From Scatosoma sp045537295 (GTDB lineage: Bacteria; Bacillota; Clostridia; Christensenellales; Borkfalkiaceae), in the NCBI GenBank assembly GCA_045537295.1, contig JAZSPG010000036.1:1-5968 (forward strand): 5,968 bases of DNA. The letters run 5' to 3'. The position numbers and the translations under genes are program-made. Position 1 is the first letter of the stretch. Every line of letters starts with the position of its first letter. This document shows, one piece after another, positions 1 through 5,682 of the stretch. The notes under the pieces are model-generated. The model was not told the origin of the DNA. It was given only the letters and a program-made list of their open reading frames with translations, and searched no databases.

Positions 1-105
1 CAATGCGAGGCGAGCGACGTTACGAGACTTTGGCAGGACGGGGACGAAGAGTTTAACGAGTTCGGGTTTGGTAGTATAGGCGCATTTATGCGCGTACACG
101 AATAA
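1..105 (+). CDS. C-terminal fragment of an unknown gene (start lies outside the window)
   Basis: Frame 1 is open from the first base and ends at TAA 103-105, giving the last 34 residues, QCEASDVTRLWQ... to ...GAFMRVHE. The fragment is acidic in the middle (DGDEEFNE) and then glycine/phenylalanine-rich (FGFGSIGAF). It shows no membrane helix and no motif I recognise. Its codon style (GCG, GAC, GAG, CGC) matches the downstream genes. Its stop lies 25 bases before the next start and no terminator-like hairpin intervenes, so it is probably co-transcribed with what follows. That a gene ends here is fairly secure, from the open frame and from the SD site placed right after the stop. The function cannot be judged from so short a piece. 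Confidence 0.6.
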   Translation, partial: QCEASDVTRLWQDGDEEFNEFGFGSIGAFMRVHE

Positions 106-130
106 AAAAACAAGTAAGGAGAACAGGCAA

Positions 131-610
131 ATGAACAACAACGTAAAAAGATCAAAGCTGAAATGGCAAACGAAACTGTTAATCGTTTCGCTTGCGGTTG
201 TGACACTTGTATTAACCATCACGCTTTGCGTGTTTGGGGCAAAGCTCAACAAGTTAGACAAGACGGACGAATTACACCCGCGCAAGAGCTGGGAAAAGGG
301 CTTAATCGCCGTTGACGGTGGCGATGTTCGCGGAACGGTAGCTATCCGCACGAAAGATTTTGTTCCGATTAACGGACTTGAAGTAGATATCCGCGACAAT
401 GCCGGGATAACGTATCAAATCTTTTTCTATGACGAACACAAGGTATTTTTATCCTGTACCGAGGAGCTTGTCGTGGATTGGGATAGAAGTCAATTACCAG
501 AGCTTGCCGAGTATGCAAGATTTATGATAAAGCCTATAAACGACCCCGAAGTATCGCGTTCGGAAATTCAAGAATACGCGGGTGAGTTGACGGTGGAGTG
601 GACGAAGTAA
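131..610 (+). CDS. Small membrane-anchored protein with an external beta-rich domain, unknown function (159 aa)
   Basis: The start ATG 131 is supported by an SD site, AAGGAG at 116-121, nine bases upstream. Residues 1-15 are basic (KRSKLKWQTK). Residues about 16-36 form one hydrophobic helix (LLIVSLAVVTLVLTITLCVFG). The rest is soluble, which predicts an N-in, C-out single-pass protein or an uncleaved signal anchor; there is no lipobox and no clear cleavage site. The external part alternates hydrophobic and polar residues in a beta-strand pattern. It carries the string YQIFFYD (95-101), then LPELAEYARFMIKP (122-135). A layout of an FYD strand followed by P-x-x-A-x-Y-A-R resembles, from memory, beta-sandwich modules of some surface and phage adsorption proteins; that is a weak inference, not an assignment. 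The next gene starts 13 bases after the stop, so the two are very likely one operon. Its size and topology parallel the neighbouring 261-aa protein, though I see no convincing sequence similarity between their external domains. Confidence 0.88.
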   Translation: MNNNVKRSKLKWQTKLLIVSLAVVTLVLTITLCVFGAKLNKLDKTDELHPRKSWEKGLIAVDGGDVRGTVAIRTKDFVPINGLEVDIRDNAGITYQIFFYDEHKVFLSCTEELVVDWDRSQLPELAEYARFMIKPINDPEVSRSEIQEYAGELTVEWTK

Positions 611-615
611 GGAGG
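611..615 (+). promoter_or_regulatory. Ribosome binding site of the 261-aa gene
   Basis: GGAGG begins immediately after the TAA of the preceding gene and lies eight bases before ATG 624. It supports that start and tight coupling to the upstream gene. Confidence 0.8.
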
Positions 616-623
616 GAAAGAAG

Positions 624-1409
624 ATGGCGAAAAGAAAACGCAGACTTTTTATCGTGTTTATCGTAATGCTCGTGCTGGGCATATGTGCTTATTTTGGCAT
701 TAGCTACGCGATAGAAAAGCGTGAGGCGGAAGAACAAAAGCAAGTGACATCGGATAGCTGGCTGACCGTAATTGAAACGGATATTAAATACCGCCAGCAA
801 TCGAAAACGGTAGATATGCTGAAATGCGTTGTGAAGACAAACGAGCAGGTTGATAAAATTTTCGTTAATATCAACGGTTTGGGGGTGCAGTATTTGGATT
901 TTACGCCGAGTCTAATCCAAACGGCAAACCGTACGTACATAGCGCATTACGTCGACCCGATTGACGCGCTTTGCTCGGTCGGCGTGGTGGAATCGCAAAC
1001 GGTAACGGTGGATTTATACGTAGAATACGACGGGCGTTCGCGGAAAATCGATACGCAAAAAGTAGCGGTAGTGGGTTCGGAATTAAAGGTAACGAAAGCG
1101 GAAATCGAGTACGCGCAGGGCGAAATGAGCGTGAGCTTGAACGGTGGAACGATAGAAACGAACGCAAAGCTTGATAATATTTTTGTCAATATCCACGGTA
1201 TAGGCGTTGAGGATATGAAGTTTACGGAAACCGTTTCAGCGGATGGCGTATACGAATATACCCTTGAAAAAAGACACGGTATTTGCGCGACGGCGTTTGG
1301 CGACGACGGAACGGTAACGGTGGATGTATATGTAGAATACGACGGGCGGTGCTATAAAGTTGATACGCAAGAGATTGAAGTCAAGAGCGCGTGGACGCCG
1401 TTCTATTAA
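624..1409 (+). CDS. Membrane-anchored protein with two tandem ~100-residue external repeats, unknown function (261 aa)
   Basis: Residues 1-7 (MAKRKRR) are strongly basic and residues about 8-30 are hydrophobic (LFIVFIVMLVLGICAYFGIS...), giving a single N-terminal membrane anchor with the remainder predicted outside. The external part is two copies of one domain. Copy 1 spans about residues 47-149 and copy 2 about 154-253. L47-I83 and L154-I190 align without gaps at an offset of 107 residues. Shared landmarks are VDKIFVNINGLGV against LDNIFVNIHGIGV, and TVTVDLYVEYDGR with KIDTQ against TVTVDVYVEYDGR with KVDTQ. The pattern is that of a beta-sandwich, Ig-like or carbohydrate-binding-like fold, inferred only from strand alternation. 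Each copy holds cysteines (C68, C117; C221, C243) at non-equivalent sites, so a conserved disulphide is not evident. The protein ends WTPFY. The stop overlaps the SD site of the giant gene, so translation is probably coupled. I recognise no named family; ligand binding or assembly with the neighbouring exported proteins is a guess from context. Confidence 0.9.
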   Translation: MAKRKRRLFIVFIVMLVLGICAYFGISYAIEKREAEEQKQVTSDSWLTVIETDIKYRQQSKTVDMLKCVVKTNEQVDKIFVNINGLGVQYLDFTPSLIQTANRTYIAHYVDPIDALCSVGVVESQTVTVDLYVEYDGRSRKIDTQKVAVVGSELKVTKAEIEYAQGEMSVSLNGGTIETNAKLDNIFVNIHGIGVEDMKFTETVSADGVYEYTLEKRHGICATAFGDDGTVTVDVYVEYDGRCYKVDTQEIEVKSAWTPFY

Positions 1410-1413
1410 GGAG
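1408..1413 (+). promoter_or_regulatory. Ribosome binding site that fixes the start of the 1151-aa gene
   Basis: AAGGAG overlaps the last two bases of the preceding TAA stop and sits seven bases before ATG 1421. It selects that ATG over the in-frame GTG at 1391, which would add ten residues, overlap the upstream gene by 19 bases and place a non-typical leader before the signal peptide. Confidence 0.85.
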
Positions 1414-1420
1414 AAACGAT

Positions 1421-4400
1421 ATGAAGGTAATATCCAAATCAACGAAAAAACAATGTATATTGATAAGCCTTTTGCTTGCGTGCGTACTTTGCATAGTCGG
1501 GTTTTTCGGCATATTTAGTGGTAAGGACGAACGGATATCCGCAAGCGCGACGACAACTACGGACGAAAGCAAACTGTACTGGGAGGCTGGTGCAGGGATA
1601 TTTACGGGGGATTTAGCTTCAAAACGTATAAGATTTATTTTGCACGTACATAAAGACGCGCTTAATAAGGGCGAACTTGTGATAACGCTTAACGACGGCG
1701 GGAACGAGGATTGCTTTTTCGATGTCTACGGCTTTACGGGAAACGTGAGAAATACCGCAAATAATATTTTAGGCGTTAACAACGAATACACTACGAGCAT
1801 AACGGAAAAGGAACTTCGCTTTAACACGGATAAACTGCAAAGCGCTTTTTCGGGTAGCGATTGGGTGATTATTTGGGCGGTAGCGCAGTCAGATTTATAC
1901 ACGAATATATCAATGACTGCAAAAAACTTAGGTTATAGCGCGGAAAGTGATGAGCGTAGCTGGTTGTACGTATATAATGCTTGGAGTAATGCAACGGGCA
2001 ACGTTGGTACGACTTGGGAACGAGGGGTTGCGAGTTTTTCAAACGCAAACAATAACACTACCGCATTTGTTATGTACGATGATTTTGGAATGGACTCGGT
2101 TTACGGTTTACAGTTTTTAGTAAACGTTCCTAGATTATATTCGGATAAAATTGCCCAAGGCGAACAACTTGTGGATATTGAATATGGTGAAATTAGAGGG
2201 CAAAAATATACAAAATATGCGCGATATGAACAATATTTTTTAAGTTTTAATCTTGTTTGTGGCAATACTGCACCGAATGCAAATTCGACTGTTTGGGATA
2301 GTGGTACTGTCTTGCAAACTTGGACGACACTTCCTACGGTATTGCAAAACGGCACGGTATTACAATTAAACGCTGGTGTTCGTGGAGATTACTTAAACGG
2401 TGGACGATGGTATTATGTTAGTCTTGTAAAAAAGGTTACGGAACAAAAAAGGGGTGGTCTGTATGGTTTAGAAATGCTTGAACCAACGATAAGCTACCAA
2501 GTCGAAAGTAATACGAATAGTATAAACGCTAACGTAAGGGCGAAAGCTACGGAAATTTTATACAACGACGATATAGACTTAACCGAATCGGAAAGGACTT
2601 GGTTATTGGATATTGAGGGAAGTGTACCGCAAACGGAAGAGCTTGAAGTAAGCGTTATCTATAGAAAGCTTAGCGATATAACGAATCCGTCAAGCATAAC
2701 GTATGTAAGCACACCGTTTTTCGTGAAACGAGTAGATATATACTCAAAAAGATTAGTAACGCAAGCAATGTATAACTTGGTAGAGGGAAAGTCAACTTTA
2801 TCCGATTTTAATGTTTGCTACAAAGGACAGTTTTGGCAAAACGGTAACGTTTACAACACTGGCGAGCGTATTATTTTGCAGGCGACGGGTTACGAGTATA
2901 GATATAACGAAATTACGCAAAAGGGCGAATTAACGATACTTTATAATGAATTTCAATATAAAGAGTTGGCGTTAAAGGTTGTAAATAACGACCTGGAAAG
3001 CAATTTGGAAATGCTTTGTTATACGACGGATGCGCGCATTGATTCTACTACGAATAACGTTGTAATGCGTTGGGACTTTGCGATGATAGAGGAAACTTTA
3101 CTAAACTCTTGCAAGTGGCATTTTACGTTGTCGGAAGGGGATTTTAAGATTAACAGATTGCCTTCCAATGCGGTTTGTTCGTTTGAAAAAGTGAATGACA
3201 TACCGACTGCGCTTATCTTAAGTTTTCCTCAAAGCGCCGAAAGCCAACTTATTAGTACGGATATTGTTGTGAGTGCATATATCGAACCTATCGTAGATTG
3301 CAACGTTAATTATCAATACGTCAAACTTTCCGTAAACGATAGTGGGGAAATTGTAGAAGAAACGGTTACCAGTGATACGTTTATTATGGATTCGATGACG
3401 GTAAAGCAACTCAATCTTACGAATTTTTTGAATGAATTTGGCGAGATAGTAAACGGTGCGTTATATTTAGATGAGGTTGAAGGCGATTATTTCAAGGTAA
3501 AAGCGATACAAAGACACCAAAACAACCCGAGTTCCGACGGCACGCCGAGTTATACGTTTGTCGTGCAATACGAGTATAACGCCTTATTCAAGATAACGAA
3601 CAATTTTAGTTCAGACGTACGGTACGTTGAGCTTAACGATATGAGCGCACGTTATTACGGAACGGATTTTGTTCGCAGTAACGATATTCCTGTAGGATAT
3701 AGAGTGGCAAGCTTAACAACGACAACGAATGACTTAAAAATAACGCTTAATGCAGAGCGCCCTGACGATTACAAAAAAACGCAAATAGACGTAAAAATCG
3801 ACGTAAACCAAAAGAAAATCCTGCCTATCCATATCGTCTACACGGATAAATGGCATTTAACGTTCGATTACTTTGAAACGTACAAAGATACGCCGTTTGC
3901 CATCAAGAAAACGTACAACGGGGATATATCGGTAAAGGACTACCCGAACATTAGAGCGATGACGGCGACGGATATTTGCAACGCCACGGGTATTCCCGCG
4001 GTGGTCGTTAAAATTATCAAAGTCGACGAAAAGGTAGATATAACGTTCGACGGTGTAGCCACGTATACGGCGGTGTTAGATTATAGCCACGCGTCGATGG
4101 CGACGAGGGATTACGACGGCGGAAATTTGCAGGAAATACAAGTACCATTGAGCAAATACGAGGATTGGGTTACGGGTTTAGGCAATCCCAATTGGTCTAT
4201 TATGATGCTCAACACCGAGAAAAACAAATACTTCCAGTTCAGCAACGACGTAGAGCGGGACAAACTGTACGGTTTGTTTAGTACGGCGGTATTCGAGGAG
4301 GAAGTGTCCGACTTAAACTTTTATTTCCGCAACCAAACGGGCGACGGGTATATGACGATATTCGAGCATACGGAGGCGACGGGTTCAAGGGTTTATAAGT

Positions 4401-4876
4401 TTTTCTATAAGATGACGGATAAAGAAATAACCTTTATTCCTGGGCGCGTAGGTATGTTCTTCTGCGAGGTGTTAAACGACGATAATAAAATGCTCCATTC
4501 CTACGCGTTTTATTTGGATGGTTCAACGAATGAGCCTTTTATGTCGAACGGCGGAGCTGACGATAAATATGACGACGATACGGCGCTGGAAAACAAAGGC
4601 GAGGATTTTTGGGATAACGTAAAATCCAACGTCGGCAATGGCTGGAATAAGTTCAAGAATAGCAAATGGTATACCGTTGCAAAAGTTCTTTTATGGGTTG
4701 CGGGCGGTTGCCTTGTTGCTGGTGTTGCTTGGAAATACGGACGTAGATTCTTTGTTTGGGTAACGTCGGACAAGCAATCTGTAAAGCGTTCGGACTGGAC
4801 ACCGACGTACGCGCAAAAATCGAAACGCAAGTCGAAATCTAAATCGAAATCCAAGCGGAAATCGAGGAGGAAATAA
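1421..4876 (+). CDS. Giant exported, C-terminally membrane-anchored surface protein with a polybasic tail (1151 aa)
   Basis: Start ATG 1421 is chosen on its SD site and because it opens a canonical signal peptide. Residues 1-11 are basic, about 12-32 are hydrophobic (CILISLLLACVLCIVGFFGIF), and a likely signal peptidase I site follows ASA at 41-43. The mature chain is Thr/Asn/Tyr/Asp-rich with strong beta-strand alternation over roughly 1,000 residues. I find no convincing internal repeats, catalytic motif, LPXTG motif or S-layer-homology repeat. Residues 1046-1062 form an acidic linker (DDKYDDDTALENKGED), followed by an aromatic amphipathic stretch (FWDNV...GWNKF), a membrane helix at about 1086-1104 (VAKVLLWVAGGCLVAGVAW) and positive residues KYGRR. 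Residues 1133-1151 are almost only K, R and S. Cleaved signal plus C-terminal anchor predicts an outside ectodomain with the basic tail in the cytoplasm, where it could bind an acidic partner, nucleic acid or lipid headgroups. The next start overlaps the stop by one base. Alternatives include an adhesin, a viral adsorption or spike protein, or a structural protein of a secretion apparatus; none can be chosen. Confidence 0.92.
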   Translation: MKVISKSTKKQCILISLLLACVLCIVGFFGIFSGKDERISASATTTTDESKLYWEAGAGIFTGDLASKRIRFILHVHKDALNKGELVITLNDGGNEDCFFDVYGFTGNVRNTANNILGVNNEYTTSITEKELRFNTDKLQSAFSGSDWVIIWAVAQSDLYTNISMTAKNLGYSAESDERSWLYVYNAWSNATGNVGTTWERGVASFSNANNNTTAFVMYDDFGMDSVYGLQFLVNVPRLYSDKIAQGEQLVDIEYGEIRGQKYTKYARYEQYFLSFNLVCGNTAPNANSTVWDSGTVLQTWTTLPTVLQNGTVLQLNAGVRGDYLNGGRWYYVSLVKKVTEQKRGGLYGLEMLEPTISYQVESNTNSINANVRAKATEILYNDDIDLTESERTWLLDIEGSVPQTEELEVSVIYRKLSDITNPSSITYVSTPFFVKRVDIYSKRLVTQAMYNLVEGKSTLSDFNVCYKGQFWQNGNVYNTGERIILQATGYEYRYNEITQKGELTILYNEFQYKELALKVVNNDLESNLEMLCYTTDARIDSTTNNVVMRWDFAMIEETLLNSCKWHFTLSEGDFKINRLPSNAVCSFEKVNDIPTALILSFPQSAESQLISTDIVVSAYIEPIVDCNVNYQYVKLSVNDSGEIVEETVTSDTFIMDSMTVKQLNLTNFLNEFGEIVNGALYLDEVEGDYFKVKAIQRHQNNPSSDGTPSYTFVVQYEYNALFKITNNFSSDVRYVELNDMSARYYGTDFVRSNDIPVGYRVASLTTTTNDLKITLNAERPDDYKKTQIDVKIDVNQKKILPIHIVYTDKWHLTFDYFETYKDTPFAIKKTYNGDISVKDYPNIRAMTATDICNATGIPAVVVKIIKVDEKVDITFDGVATYTAVLDYSHASMATRDYDGGNLQEIQVPLSKYEDWVTGLGNPNWSIMMLNTEKNKYFQFSNDVERDKLYGLFSTAVFEEEVSDLNFYFRNQTGDGYMTIFEHTEATGSRVYKFFYKMTDKEITFIPGRVGMFFCEVLNDDNKMLHSYAFYLDGSTNEPFMSNGGADDKYDDDTALENKGEDFWDNVKSNVGNGWNKFKNSKWYTVAKVLLWVAGGCLVAGVAWKYGRRFFVWVTSDKQSVKRSDWTPTYAQKSKRKSKSKSKSKRKSRRK
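4817..4873 (+). repeat. Low-complexity coding repeat (AAATCG-type hexamers) encoding the K/S/R tail
   Basis: The DNA here is a run of degenerate six-base units (AAATCG, AAGTCG, AAATCT, AAATCC) giving alternating Lys-Ser with some Arg, residues 1133-1151 of the giant protein. It looks like expansion of a short unit followed by synonymous drift, so tail length may vary between strains. The last units include AGGAGG, which serves as the SD site of the next gene. Confidence 0.7.
4864..4870 (+). promoter_or_regulatory. Ribosome binding site of the 232-aa gene, inside the end of the giant gene
   Basis: GAGGAGG lies five bases before ATG 4876 and is formed by the codons for the two final arginines of the upstream protein. 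Together with the TAATG stop/start overlap it implies translational coupling, hence roughly linked production of the two proteins. Confidence 0.82.
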
Positions 4877-5574
4877 TGAGTAAGAAAAAAGAAGAGGCGA
4901 AAGCCAAGGGAAAAGGCACAAAAAAGTCCGCTACGGGGAAAACCGTAGCAGACAAGAAAAAGAGCTCAGGCGTAGGAAAAACTGCGACGGGCAATAAATC
5001 GGGTTCGGGGCGGACGTCACAGTCCGCCAAACGGACACCGAAAAAAGAAGAACCGCCAAAAAAAACCGTTGCAAAAAAGACTACAACGGGAAAGAATAGG
5101 TATACGGAAAAAACAGCACAACCTACCAAGCGAACGCCGAAAAGGCAAAATGTTTCGCAGGAGGGAAATCAATCTAAAGAACAAAAGGTTTTGATTTACG
5201 GCGTTGTAGCCGATGGTGAAGTACAAGATTCGGTATTTCCGAAAAAGTTTCCTTTTTGGGCAAGATTGAAGATTGACAAAAAACGAACAACGCTTGTTAT
5301 AGACGAAGAGAAAGAAGTGTATAACAAGCGAAAGAAAAGGTATGAAGAAGGGTTTGTCCATCGTGAGGCGATACATCCACATGGTGACGGTAGCAATGTT
5401 AAGGGGTATGAAAAAATCGAGCCTAACCCAGACCCGACTGACAAGGATGAAATGTACTTAAAAAATCCTGCTAAACTTCCCAAACGGCTATTCAAACCGC
5501 ATAATAAGGAATTGGCTATGCCTGAACACTTAAAAGAAAGATACGATAAAAACAATCACAAAAATGACGAATAA
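4876..5574 (+). CDS. Histone-H1-like basic N-terminus joined to an unrecognised C-terminal domain (232 aa)
   Basis: The ATG overlaps the TAA of the giant gene (TAATG) and has a strong SD site. There is no signal peptide or membrane helix, so the product is predicted cytoplasmic. Residues 1-90 are disordered, polycationic and repetitive, made of K, T, G, S, A and P. KRTPK recurs at 52-56 and 85-89, and related K-x-x-T-G strings occur near 17-21, 35-39 and 68-72. This composition resembles bacterial histone-H1-like and other nucleic-acid-binding tails, but polyanions other than DNA or RNA are equally possible. Residues about 104-232 look ordered: KVLIYGVV, then DSVFPKKFPFWARLKIDKK, a charged helix around 144-158, and a Pro/Asn/His-rich end with landmarks VHREAIHP, PNPDPTDKDEMYL, LFKPHNKELAMPEHLKERY. 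I cannot name a family for it, but its definite motif-like segments suggest a conserved domain. The gene contains several inverted repeats (see findings). A role tied to the basic tail of the upstream protein is inference from coupling alone. Confidence 0.9.
   Translation: MSKKKEEAKAKGKGTKKSATGKTVADKKKSSGVGKTATGNKSGSGRTSQSAKRTPKKEEPPKKTVAKKTTTGKNRYTEKTAQPTKRTPKRQNVSQEGNQSKEQKVLIYGVVADGEVQDSVFPKKFPFWARLKIDKKRTTLVIDEEKEVYNKRKKRYEEGFVHREAIHPHGDGSNVKGYEKIEPNPDPTDKDEMYLKNPAKLPKRLFKPHNKELAMPEHLKERYDKNNHKNDE
4930..4949 (+). repeat. Inverted repeat near the start of the 232-aa gene
   Basis: GCTACGG at 4930-4936 and CCGTAGC at 4943-4949 form a 7-bp stem around the 6-base loop GGAAAA. It lies 52 bases after the last base of the start codon and could fold in the mRNA. 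Stem and loop lengths match the hairpin at 5009-5028. Confidence 0.45.
5009..5028 (+). repeat. GC-rich inverted repeat inside the 232-aa gene
   Basis: GGCGGAC at 5009-5015 and GTCCGCC at 5022-5028 form a perfect 7-bp stem with a 6-base loop. It lies in the lysine-rich coding region, is not followed by a U-tract, and so is not a terminator. It may be chance. Confidence 0.45.
5291..5330 (+). repeat. 11-bp perfect inverted repeat inside the 232-aa gene
   Basis: CGCTTGTTATA at 5291-5301 and TATAACAAGCG at 5320-5330 are exact reverse complements separated by 18 bases. The arms encode parts of the two flanks of a charged helix. This is the longest perfect inverted repeat I found in the window. It could be an mRNA structure or a protein-binding site; no function is shown. 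Confidence 0.5.
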
Positions 5575-5640
5575 AAAAGAGAGAAGCAATTCCGTCCTTT
5601 CGACTCAACTCTACAATGTAGAGGCAATGCAACTCTCTTT
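5575..5640 (+). other. Nested inverted repeats in the intergenic region: putative terminator or structured RNA
   Basis: Directly after the TAA of the 232-aa gene, AAAGAGAG (5576-5583) pairs with CTCTCTTT (5633-5640). Inside lies a perfect hairpin, CTCTAC (5609-5614), AAT, GTAGAG (5618-5623). CAACTCT occurs twice (5606-5612 and 5630-5636), so the purine arms could pair in alternative ways. On the + strand the outer arm is followed by GATAAAC rather than a U-tract, so it is a poor intrinsic terminator for the upstream gene. Read on the - strand the outer stem ends in TTTTTT, the classical arrangement, but I see no - strand gene for it to serve. Position at an operon end favours termination or 3'-end protection. 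A small structured RNA is an alternative. Confidence 0.5.
5609..5623 (+). repeat. 15-base hairpin CTCTAC-AAT-GTAGAG
   Basis: This is a perfect 6-bp stem with a 3-base loop between genes. Its TCTAC...GTAGA core is the same as the stem of Cas12a (type V-A) direct repeats. However, only one copy is present, the loop is short, and the flanking AATT expected before a Cas12a stem is CAAC here. It may equally be a dyad operator or part of the surrounding terminator-like fold. Confidence 0.5.
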
Positions 5641-5682
5641 GATAAACATTATAAACCATCTAAACGGAGAAGTCAAGCAAAA

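Noticed and set aside
971..1174. 67-codon + strand frame inside the 261-aa gene
   Set aside because: Out of frame with a gene supported by an internal protein duplication. The product is a low-quality R/G/N-rich string and there is no SD site.
1391..1420. In-frame GTG at 1391 as an upstream start of the giant gene
   Set aside because: It would overlap the previous gene by 19 bases and has no SD site at proper spacing. ATG 1421 has AAGGAG seven bases upstream and opens a normal signal peptide.
3615..3627. Palindrome ACGTAC-G-GTACGT in the giant gene
   Set aside because: Short, within coding sequence, built from the common ACG/GTA codon fragments, and without any neighbouring regulatory context.
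1392..4810. WTPFY at the end of the 261-aa protein and WTPTY near the end of the 1151-aa protein as a shared sorting motif
   Set aside because: Predicted topology puts the first outside the membrane and the second inside, and five residues with four matches is too little to claim a common signal.
4816..4873. CRISPR array or regulatory iterons in the AAATCG repeat
   Set aside because: The units are six bases, degenerate and in frame with the Lys-Ser tail, without spacers, so a coding low-complexity repeat explains them.
4510..5555. Several - strand open frames of 76-121 codons (e.g. 4510-4854, 4839-5129, 5017-5382, 5196-5555)
   Set aside because: They lie opposite the well-supported + strand genes, where lysine-rich codons (AAA, AAG) read backwards as Phe/Leu without stops. 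Their Phe/Ser/Arg-rich products look like frame shadows and they lack credible SD sites.
5639..5655. Possible promoter TTGATA ... TATAAA in front of the 34-aa peptide
   Set aside because: The two hexamers are only five bases apart, far from the 16-18 needed, and no other -10 lies at the right distance from TTGATA.
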